A stretch of DNA of 5,349 nt from Thermoplasmatota archaeon (GTDB lineage: Archaea; Thermoplasmatota; E2; DHVEG-1), in assembly GCA_030612095.1 (NCBI GenBank), contig JAUWOO010000117.1, positions 1-5,349 of the forward strand. Reading direction: 5' to 3'. Below the pieces are notes generated by a model that did no database searches, was not told where the DNA came from, and was given only the letters and a program-made list of their open reading frames with translations. Made by a program: the position numbers and the translations under genes. Positions 1 through 5,126 of the stretch are shown here, piece after piece. Numbering within the stretch: the first letter of the stretch is position 1; every line of letters begins with the position of its first letter.

Positions 1-408
1 CTCAAGCATCTCCTGAACAGAAAAACCACGATCTGGAAAACGAGAATCAAAATGATTTAAAATACCAAGTAGGGCCATCGCATCGGTAGATCGTTTTCTA
101 CAGTTGATGTGAACATATTCGATAATCTTTCCCTGCTTACGCGCAATATTTACTATGGATTTGCAGAATTTCTTTGCGATGACTGTTTTTCCAGTGCCAA
201 CAGGCCCTTTTATAACAACATTTTGAGAAATACATGATAGCGCGGGTTTGAACATCTGGGCAAGAAAACGGAGTTGTTCATCTCTATGTGGAAGTTCCTC
301 TGGTATATAGTCAAAATCAAGTGCATTCATATCCTTTACAACAGATGATGAAAGCATCTCATCTTCGATAACATCTCTCATTAACACCCGTATTGACTTG
401 TCTTTCAT
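1..408 (-). CDS. cdc6: Orc1/Cdc6 replication initiator, N-terminal part (cut by window edge)
   Basis: This is the first 136 codons of an Orc1/Cdc6-family AAA+ ATPase. The family binds replication origins and helps load the MCM helicase. The reading frame is open from the ATG at 406-408 (minus strand) to position 1, so the gene continues to the left. The sequence shows the family's short entry motif PEELPHR (residues 36-42), then the ATP-binding Walker A loop GPVGTGKT (68-75, Lys74 and Thr75), followed by the beta-strand region YVHINCRKR (about 98-106). Walker B, the sensor motifs and the winged-helix DNA-binding domain would lie beyond the edge. The start is well fixed by a Shine-Dalgarno GAGGTGA seven bases upstream. 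The gene diverges from priS, a replication-gene neighbourhood that fits its role. Identification is firm; the number of Orc1 paralogues in this genome cannot be judged. Confidence 0.93.
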   Translation of the reverse strand, partial: MKDKSIRVLMRDVIEDEMLSSSVVKDMNALDFDYIPEELPHRDEQLRFLAQMFKPALSCISQNVVIKGPVGTGKTVIAKKFCKSIVNIARKQGKIIEYVHINCRKRSTDAMALLGILNHFDSRFPDRGFSVQEMLE

Positions 409-415
409 AAAACTT

Positions 416-422
416 TCACCTC
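416..422 (-). promoter_or_regulatory. Shine-Dalgarno site of orc1/cdc6
   Basis: Reading the minus strand, GAGGTGA ends seven bases before the ATG of orc1/cdc6. It matches the anti-Shine-Dalgarno end of archaeal 16S rRNA over seven bases and fixes that start codon. The divergent priS gene has no such site, so the two genes seem to start translation in different ways. Confidence 0.8.
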
Positions 423-443
423 AAAATTATACTTTCTCTTAAA

Positions 444-457
444 TTATTCTAGAATAA
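444..457. promoter_or_regulatory. Palindrome in the orc1/priS divergent promoter region
   Basis: TTATTCTAGAATAA is a perfect 14-bp palindrome in the 71-bp gap between the divergent orc1/cdc6 and priS genes. On each strand it contributes a TATA-like stretch: ATTATTCT reading right (443-450) and ATTTATTCT reading left (459-451). With the usual archaeal spacing of about 26 bases, these predict a priS transcript starting near 472 and an orc1 transcript starting near 429, the latter just upstream of its Shine-Dalgarno site. The element could therefore be a shared bidirectional promoter core, an operator for a dimeric regulator, or both. The palindrome is seen directly; the promoter role is inferred from spacing. 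Confidence 0.5.
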
Positions 458-479
458 ATGTTATAGGCTACAAAACCAT

Positions 480-1682
480 ATGATTTTTTCAATGAGTGAT
501 TTCTTTACTTCCAAAGAGTCTCTAGAATTTCTAAAAAATAGATTCAGAGAGTACTATGAGACAATAGATATTGAACTACCCGATCGTTTTGGAAGAAGAG
601 AATTTGCATTTGTCCTTTTTGGCGGAAAGGGGATGTTAAGACATCTTTCCTTTGACAAAAAAATAAACTTTAAAATTTTTTTAAAAGAAAGAGTTCCCGC
701 CCATACATATTATTCTACTGCGTATTATCAGGAACCCGGTGCACCAACCATGCAGGAAAAAAACTGGATGGGTGCAGAACTCATTTTTGATTTGGATTCA
801 GATCATCTAGCTAATGCGGAAAAGTACAGTTATACTGAGCAACTGGAACTGGTGAAAAAGGAATTCTACAAATTAGTTGATGATTTTTTACTTAATGATT
901 TTGGTTTTGATGAAAAAAACCTGGACCTTTATTTCAGCGGAGGTAGGGGCTATCATTGTCACGTTAAAGACAAAACTATCTTTGATTTAGATAGTAATGA
1001 ACGAAGGGAAATTGTGGATTACATCACGGGACGAGACTTAAAAGATTCTTTGATTTTTCGCGAACGAGTAACAGGTATAAAACAATACGGTTCGAGGAGA
1101 TATCCAAGTGGAAAAAGCCTTAAAATGCCCACCCCTGATGCATCGGGTTGGAGGGGAAGAATAAGTAGAGGCATAATTGATATTGTAGATGAGATAATGA
1201 AAAGCGAAGATCCCATGAAGAAACTGGAGGAATATGGAGTAAAAAAAACTGATGCTGAAAGACTCTTGGATGATCTCTCTGAAGAAAGAGTGAAAAGAAT
1301 TAGGGAAGGCAACCTAGATCAGTCAAAAACCATTAGGAAATTTTTTCTTAATACTGCTTTGAGAAAGACGGCTGTCTCTATGAGTGCAGGAGAGACTGAC
1401 GAACCTGTAACTTGTGATATTAAACGTCTTATTAGGCTGCCGTCATCCCTGCATGCAAAGACAGGTCTAAAGGTAACAAAGACAACCTTGGATGGTTTAG
1501 GAGATTTTGATCCACTGAGGGATGCTGTTGTTTTCCCAGATGACTCAGTAAAAGTCGAGCTAAATGGGTCCGTTCATATGAAAATGAACGGGGAAGAATT
1601 CAATCTTGTAGCAGGGGAAGAAGAGTTGCCTACCTATTTGGCGGTTTTTTTAATCGGAAGAAAACTAGCAAACATCATTTGA
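480..1682 (+). CDS. priS: DNA primase small (catalytic) subunit PriS
   Basis: PriS is the catalytic subunit of the archaeal/eukaryotic-type DNA primase. With PriL it makes the primers for both replication strands. Catalytic motif I is FDLDSDH (residues 103-109), whose Asp104 and Asp106 are expected to bind metal. Motif II is SGGRGYH (153-159). The conserved block around motif III, DEPVTCD, RLIRLPSSLH and KTGL (307-330), contains the expected third acidic residue and His325. The early GRREFAF block (38-44) and RHLSF (54-58) also fit. At 400 aa it is somewhat longer than Thermococcales PriS. It has only two cysteines (160 and 312) and no zinc knuckle after motif I. There is no Shine-Dalgarno site, so a leaderless start is likely; the ATG at 492 (MSDFF...) is an equally plausible start, and the first four residues are uncertain. 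Upstream lies divergent orc1; the downstream neighbour converges. Confidence 0.95.
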   Translation: MIFSMSDFFTSKESLEFLKNRFREYYETIDIELPDRFGRREFAFVLFGGKGMLRHLSFDKKINFKIFLKERVPAHTYYSTAYYQEPGAPTMQEKNWMGAELIFDLDSDHLANAEKYSYTEQLELVKKEFYKLVDDFLLNDFGFDEKNLDLYFSGGRGYHCHVKDKTIFDLDSNERREIVDYITGRDLKDSLIFRERVTGIKQYGSRRYPSGKSLKMPTPDASGWRGRISRGIIDIVDEIMKSEDPMKKLEEYGVKKTDAERLLDDLSEERVKRIREGNLDQSKTIRKFFLNTALRKTAVSMSAGETDEPVTCDIKRLIRLPSSLHAKTGLKVTKTTLDGLGDFDPLRDAVVFPDDSVKVELNGSVHMKMNGEEFNLVAGEEELPTYLAVFLIGRKLANII

Positions 1683-1688
1683 TTTTTT
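1683..1688 (+). terminator. Possible T-tract terminator after priS
   Basis: A run of T follows the priS stop codon almost directly (after G at 1681 and A at 1682). Archaeal RNA polymerase commonly terminates on T-rich stretches without a hairpin. The gap to the convergent hydrolase gene is only 37 bp, so some terminator is expected here. The tract is short, hence the modest confidence. Confidence 0.35.
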
Positions 1689-1719
1689 AATGTTATAGAA
1701 ACTGCTGTGTAGACTCAAG

Positions 1720-2553
1720 TCATTCTGTTTTTGCTGATAAAAAGTCAATAACTATCTTATTGATGATATCTGGCATTTCAAAATGCATTCCATGTTCGGC
1801 ATGTTCTATTTTTCTCAGTTTCGACCTCGATATTTCTTCCGCTAGTATATCTGAGCATTCCGGCACCACAAGTTTGTCTTCCATACCTGTTATTATAAGC
1901 GTTTCTGCTTTTATCAGGTTTAATCTATCAATAGTATTGTGTGTATAAACAGCTCCAGTCTGTTTCAAAAACGTTTCTACATATGTGAGTTTAGAAAGAT
2001 ATTTCCGCAGTGTTTCTTCTATTAATTTCTTATTTTCCAAGAGGAATTCTTCAGAAAATATTTGCTGAAGGAGATAGCTGAATAGTTTTTCAAAAACAAG
2101 TCTGTGTGGATTTATCCCGAATATGTCCAGAGCATTATATCCTATAATGTCTTTCACGCCTTTCATGATGATTTCTACCATGTTTTGCGGTTTGGCAAAT
2201 GTTGAACATAACACAAGTTTATCAACCATATTGGGGTAATTGATTGCTATTTCTTGTGCTATCATTCCACCCATGGAGGTACCTACGATATGTGACTTTT
2301 CGATATTAAGATACTTTAGTAACTCGACTGCATCATCAGCCATCATCCTTGTACTGTATGGAGCAATGCTTCCAGTGCTTTTACCAATGCCCCTATTGTC
2401 AAAAACTATAACCTTGAAAAGTTCTTGAAACTCGGGTACTTGGTAAATCCAGCACATGTTATCTACGCCGAGACCAGCAATAAAAAGCAGTGGCTGTCCA
2501 TCTCCAACGATATGGTAATTAATTTCTACATTGTTAATTTTTGCAAATGGCAT
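1720..2553 (-). CDS. Alpha/beta-fold hydrolase
   Basis: This 277-aa protein belongs to the alpha/beta-hydrolase superfamily, soluble enzymes that act on esters, lactones, amides or similar bonds. The nucleophile elbow is GTSMGG (residues 91-96) with catalytic Ser93. The acid is probably Asp226 in ITGMEDKLVVP, and the base His254 in the EHGMHFE segment, with the usual five-residue step to a Glu. The early AGLG (26-29) sits where the oxyanion-hole HG motif normally lies, as in 3-oxoadipate enol-lactonase-like members, and DNRGIGKS (52-59) is the typical strand-turn motif. Residues 120-205 form a helical cap that would set the substrate, which I cannot name. There is no signal peptide. The start is fixed by a Shine-Dalgarno site seven bases upstream. 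It lies on the opposite strand between priS and gins51, with no obvious replication role. Confidence 0.9.
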   Translation of the reverse strand: MPFAKINNVEINYHIVGDGQPLLFIAGLGVDNMCWIYQVPEFQELFKVIVFDNRGIGKSTGSIAPYSTRMMADDAVELLKYLNIEKSHIVGTSMGGMIAQEIAINYPNMVDKLVLCSTFAKPQNMVEIIMKGVKDIIGYNALDIFGINPHRLVFEKLFSYLLQQIFSEEFLLENKKLIEETLRKYLSKLTYVETFLKQTGAVYTHNTIDRLNLIKAETLIITGMEDKLVVPECSDILAEEISRSKLRKIEHAEHGMHFEMPDIINKIVIDFLSAKTE

Positions 2554-2560
2554 GTTTTTT

Positions 2561-2568
2561 TCACCTTT
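2561..2568 (-). promoter_or_regulatory. Shine-Dalgarno site of the alpha/beta hydrolase
   Basis: On the minus strand AAAGGTGA precedes the ATG (2551-2553) by seven bases. The core and spacing match the site in front of orc1/cdc6, which supports the chosen start and shows that this organism uses both led and apparently leaderless mRNAs. Confidence 0.75.
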
Positions 2569-2616
2569 GTAATTTTACATGTTACTGGATTATAGTGAGG
2601 GTAAATATTGCAGTTG

Positions 2617-2629
2617 TATTTTTATTTTT
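2617..2629 (-). promoter_or_regulatory. Possible TATA box of the alpha/beta hydrolase
   Basis: Reading leftward this is AAAAATAAAAATA, an A/T-only stretch centred about 70 bases before the hydrolase ATG. Transcription about 26 bases further on (near 2596) would give a leader of roughly 43 bases containing the Shine-Dalgarno site. The surrounding DNA is AT-rich, so chance similarity is likely enough to keep confidence low. Confidence 0.3.
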
Positions 2630-2687
2630 GCTGATGGGGTTTTTGTTAAATATGCATTTATTGGATGTTTTATCTTTCCACTCAAAA

Positions 2688-2696
2688 TTTATTTAA
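2688..2696 (+). promoter_or_regulatory. Probable TATA box of gins51
   Basis: TTTATTTAA, preceded by AAAA as in many archaeal BRE/TATA pairs, is centred about 36 bases before the gins51 ATG at 2728. A start site about 26 bases downstream (near 2718) would leave a leader of about ten bases, with no Shine-Dalgarno site. This suggests gins51 has its own promoter rather than depending on priS, which is cut off by the opposing hydrolase gene. Confidence 0.5.
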
Positions 2697-2727
2697 CATA
2701 TCTAGTGATATACTATATGAGAAATAA

Positions 2728-3333
2728 ATGAATGCCGATGAAATAAACTATAAAACTCTTAGAAGAATCCAAGAAATGGAAAAAAAATCACCGAGTTTAA
2801 CAAGAATAGAACCCAATTTTTACAATGATTTGTCAAAGTATTTAGAAAATTTGAATGATCGGCTTGGAAAAGAATCATCACCTCAGAAACAAATGCTTCT
2901 AAAAGTCGAGATACGGGACACAAATAAAATTGTAACAAGTATTTATGAAATGCGTGAGAAAAAGATTTTACTGGCGACAATTTCAAAGGCCCGCGGGGGG
3001 AATCCCAATCTAAAGAATCTTGTTGATGTAGAAAAGGATTTGTTTGAATCAACCTTAGAGTTAATGACACAAATGCGTAAGCAAGTTTTGGAAAAAAAAT
3101 CGAAAGGAAGCACTGAAAAAGAGAAAACTGTTGAGCCCAAGAAAGAAGACAAGAAAAATGGGGGACAAGAAAACTCTAAACCTGTGGTAAGAGTAACCAA
3201 AAGCATACCTAAGTTTATTGGAACTGATATGAAGGAATATAATCTCAGGGGGGGTGATGTATTATCTCTACCTGCCGATATGAGGGATATGTTGTTGAAA
3301 AGAGGCGTGGTAAAAGAGATAAAACAGCAGTAG
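2728..3333 (+). CDS. gins51: GINS complex subunit, Gins51 type
   Basis: GINS joins MCM and a Cdc45/RecJ-like protein in the archaeal replicative helicase. The 201-aa protein has the A-then-B domain order of Gins51 (related to Sld5/Psf1); Gins23 has the reverse order. Residues about 5-122 form the helical A domain, with the family-like segments IEPNFYNDLSKYL (27-39) and MREKKILLAT (75-84). Residues 122-152 are a Lys/Glu-rich, probably flexible linker. Residues 153-199 are the small beta-rich B domain, recognised by IPKFIGTD (160-167), YNLRGGDVLSLP (171-182) and a terminal RGVVKEI. The length is normal for the family. The ATG at 2728 is chosen because of the nearby upstream TATA box and because the protein N-terminus then fits the A domain. 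Gins51 genes are often found beside priS; here a hydrolase gene on the other strand separates them. Confidence 0.9.
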   Translation: MNADEINYKTLRRIQEMEKKSPSLTRIEPNFYNDLSKYLENLNDRLGKESSPQKQMLLKVEIRDTNKIVTSIYEMREKKILLATISKARGGNPNLKNLVDVEKDLFESTLELMTQMRKQVLEKKSKGSTEKEKTVEPKKEDKKNGGQENSKPVVRVTKSIPKFIGTDMKEYNLRGGDVLSLPADMRDMLLKRGVVKEIKQQ

Positions 3334-3379
3334 TCTCAAATGCAAAAATATACCTGAGAACTTATAGTTTTGGAAAAGC

Positions 3380-3396
3380 AATAATTTGAAATTATT
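3380..3396. repeat. 17-bp inverted repeat in the EamA transporter promoter
   Basis: AATAATTT and AAATTATT are perfect 8-bp arms around a single G at 3388. The right arm overlaps the predicted TATA box of the transporter gene by five bases, so a protein bound here would block promoter recognition. Every paired base is A or T in an AT-rich gap, so chance formation is possible. The repeat is seen directly; an operator role is inference. Confidence 0.4.
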
Positions 3397-3403
3397 TAAA
3401 TAA
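3392..3403 (+). promoter_or_regulatory. Probable TATA box of the EamA transporter
   Basis: TTATTTAAATAA, itself a perfect palindrome, is centred about 31 bases before the transporter ATG at 3429. The predicted transcript start near 3424 would give an essentially leaderless mRNA, which agrees with the lack of a Shine-Dalgarno site before the ATG. Confidence 0.55.
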
Positions 3404-3428
3404 ACATTTCGTTTGCCTGTACCCTACA

Positions 3429-4349
3429 ATGTCAGAACAGATTGCAAAAAAAGACACATTCGCAAAAAAATATTTCTTCATAATAATTGGAATGCCTATT
3501 GTCTTCTGGGCACTTGTATTCCCATTCATTAAAATTGCGTTAGAAGAACTCTCGCCAGTAAATCTTACAATTATGCGTCTTTTAGTAGTCTGTATCATTT
3601 TTCTTATTCTACTAATTGTAAAACCTAATAAGTTCTCAAAAATTCAAAAAAAGGACATTATTCCTATTTTTCTTGTAGGATTTCTGGGGATTATAGTATA
3701 TCATTTCGGACTTAATTATGGTGAAAAATACATTTCAGCAAGTGCTGCAAGTGTAATTATTGCCACTATCCCAATATTTGTTGTCATTTTGGCAGCAATA
3801 TTCTTAAAAGAAAAAATCACACTAAAAATAGTTTTAGGGGTCCTTCTTTCTCTTGTTGGGGTAGTTGTTATCTCTACGGTTGGCAGATCAGATGATCTTT
3901 TTGAGATAAGATACATATCTGGTGCTTTGGCAGTTCTTCTAGCAGCAGTACTGGGGGCAGGTTATACTGTTGCCGGTAAAAAAATGCTTCAAAGATACTC
4001 AGCACTCTCGCTAACCGTTTATGTATGTTTACTTGGTAGTCTTGGGTTAATTCCTTTTATTAGTAACTCACTCTTTGAAGAAGTAGCGGCAATGTCACTT
4101 ACTGGTTGGGGTGTTGTAATATTTCTTGGAGTATTTCCAACGGTCATTGGATATGTTTTATGGTATGTGGCGCTCGAGATTAAAAGCGCTTCAGAGATCA
4201 GTGTTTATCTTTATTTTGTCCCGGTATTATCAACAATAATCAGTTACATTCTATTTAGAGAGGCAATCACCTGGTTGTTTGTCTTTGGTGGGGCACTTGT
4301 TATTCTTGGCTTGCATGTGGTAAATAAACAAAGTAGTAAAACCTGCTAA
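3429..4349 (+). CDS. EamA/DMT-family transporter (ten membrane helices)
   Basis: This 306-aa membrane protein has the size and layout of the drug/metabolite transporter superfamily, EamA type: two copies of a five-helix unit. Hydrophobic segments lie at about residues 15-35, 45-64, 78-96, 104-126 and 132-150 (first half), then 163-184, 195-213, 226-247, 259-276 and 280-298 (second half). Both halves end alike: FLKEKIT followed by a Gly-rich helix (125-150), and LFREAIT followed by a Gly-rich helix (275-298). These repeated EamA signatures support an intact protein. Family members export amino acids, metabolites or drugs; the substrate here is unknown. It has its own TATA box and inverted repeat upstream. 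Its stop codon is 7 bp from that of the convergent LysE-family gene, so it is probably a single-gene transcript. Confidence 0.92.
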   Translation: MSEQIAKKDTFAKKYFFIIIGMPIVFWALVFPFIKIALEELSPVNLTIMRLLVVCIIFLILLIVKPNKFSKIQKKDIIPIFLVGFLGIIVYHFGLNYGEKYISASAASVIIATIPIFVVILAAIFLKEKITLKIVLGVLLSLVGVVVISTVGRSDDLFEIRYISGALAVLLAAVLGAGYTVAGKKMLQRYSALSLTVYVCLLGSLGLIPFISNSLFEEVAAMSLTGWGVVIFLGVFPTVIGYVLWYVALEIKSASEISVYLYFVPVLSTIISYILFREAITWLFVFGGALVILGLHVVNKQSSKTC

Positions 4350-4356
4350 TATGTTT

Positions 4357-4989
4357 TCAAACCAAGTTTATTCCAAATAATTTTAATCCCTCCATTAAAA
4401 ACATTAAGGAGAATATTAATAGTAATATTCCCAAAAATTTAATCGTATAAACATATATGTTACTTTTTAAGAAAGAGCGAGATTTTTCAACTACTGTCGC
4501 TATAAATATTTTTGATCCCACTAAAAATACATAGAATCCTAGTATAAATGACGCTGCGGAAAAAAGACTAATGCCCAATGCTTTTAATACAGTTGGTGCA
4601 CCTATAATAAACCAAAATATATAAGGGTGGGGACTTAGAAAATTGGCTATGATCCCTCTTTTTAGTGATTGTGGTTTTACATCTTGGATATTGAGTTCAA
4701 TACTCTTTGTGAAGATATTTTCATAAGCCAGATATCCGATAAATATTGCACCAAGTATTGAAATGGAACCTAAAATCGGGTCAAAATTAGACATTTTTGA
4801 TAAAATTAGTAGAGTTACCAAAACTATGGGTAAATCTGTAATGATGGGGGCAATTGCAACTTTTATTCCTTCTTTTCTGTTGTGTTTTAATGTTTCGGAA
4901 ATAACTAATGTCAATAATGGTCCAGGAGATACCCCCAGTGTTAATCCAAAGATGATCCCGGAGAGTAAAAAAGTAAATTCCTCAAGCAT
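4357..4989 (-). CDS. LysE/RhtB-family exporter
   Basis: A 210-aa integral membrane protein of the LysE/RhtB translocator family, whose known members export amino acids and related solutes. The diagnostic first helix and loop carry GLTLGVSPGPLLTLVISETL (residues 15-34) with the SPGP turn, followed by the charged cytoplasmic stretch KHNRKEGI (35-42). Further hydrophobic segments are at about 44-64, 73-91, 122-137, 141-166 and 178-199. The central motif NFLSPHPYIFW (116-126) corresponds to the second conserved family motif in its archaeal form. The length matches the family's usual 200-220 aa. No Shine-Dalgarno site precedes the ATG, but a TATA-like box at the right distance supports a leaderless start at 4989. 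Substrate unknown. It converges on the EamA transporter, so the two are not one operon. Confidence 0.92.
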   Translation of the reverse strand: MLEEFTFLLSGIIFGLTLGVSPGPLLTLVISETLKHNRKEGIKVAIAPIITDLPIVLVTLLILSKMSNFDPILGSISILGAIFIGYLAYENIFTKSIELNIQDVKPQSLKRGIIANFLSPHPYIFWFIIGAPTVLKALGISLFSAASFILGFYVFLVGSKIFIATVVEKSRSFLKSNIYVYTIKFLGILLLIFSLMFLMEGLKLFGINLV

Positions 4990-5013
4990 ACATTATGATT
5001 AAAATTAAAGTGA

Positions 5014-5020
5014 CATATAA
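5014..5020 (-). promoter_or_regulatory. Probable TATA box of the LysE-family gene
   Basis: TTATATG on the minus strand is centred 28 bases before the ATG at 4989, predicting transcription from about 4991 and a leaderless mRNA. A second A/T stretch (TTTAATTTTAAT, 4997-5008) lies too close to the start to act as the TATA box of this start codon. Confidence 0.45.
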
Positions 5021-5057
5021 TCTTATGGATAAACAGACGACATCTTAGTGTGTAAAA

Positions 5058-5075
5058 CTTGCCTTTCAAGGCAAG
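5058..5075. repeat. Hairpin, possible left-end structure of the tnpB element
   Basis: CTTGCCTT and AAGGCAAG are perfect 8-bp arms separated by TC (physically a 7-bp stem with a four-base loop is more likely). A second outer pairing, GTGT (5050-5053) with ACAC (5077-5080), extends it imperfectly. It is much richer in GC than its surroundings and lies 51 bases before the tnpB ATG. IS200/IS605 elements carry short subterminal hairpins that TnpA recognises on single-stranded DNA, so that is the favoured reading. A terminator is less likely, since no gene ends here and no T-run follows. Confidence 0.5.
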
Positions 5076-5126
5076 AACACGGATAATACAAAAGATTAAG
5101 TGAGCAATTTACATAGTGGGGATAGG

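Noticed and set aside
187..198. TTCCAGTG, resembling part of an origin-recognition box, also seen near 2370
   Set aside because: Both copies lie inside coding sequence (the Orc1 Walker A codons and the hydrolase), lack the rest of the known box, and are not clustered.
409..479. Replication origin beside orc1/cdc6
   Set aside because: Archaeal origins often flank orc1/cdc6, but this gap is only 71 bp and shows no repeated origin-recognition boxes, just one palindrome. An origin on the other side of orc1/cdc6, outside the window, remains possible.
1019..1312. 97-codon minus-strand open frame inside priS
   Set aside because: It lies wholly within a well-supported gene on the other strand, has a Ser/Leu-rich composition typical of antisense frames, and has no Shine-Dalgarno site that I can see.
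2698..2711. ATATC/GATAT inverted repeat just after the gins51 TATA box
   Set aside because: Arms of only 5 bp, in very AT-rich DNA; too weak to support as an operator.
2759..3206. Two minus-strand open frames (2759-3070 and 2943-3206) inside gins51
   Set aside because: Both are antisense to gins51, overlap each other, and show the Phe/Ser-rich composition expected from reversing Lys/Glu-rich codons.
3334..3359. TCTCA/TGAGA pair after the gins51 stop as a terminator hairpin
   Set aside because: Five-bp arms 16 bases apart with no T-run following; not a convincing terminator.
4981..4989. CTCAAGCAT occurs at both 1-9 and 4981-4989
   Set aside because: The match ends after these bases on the downstream side. 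At 4981 it encodes the first residues of the LysE-family protein, and at 1 it is internal to Orc1. A chance 9-base match, not a repeat or a circular overlap.
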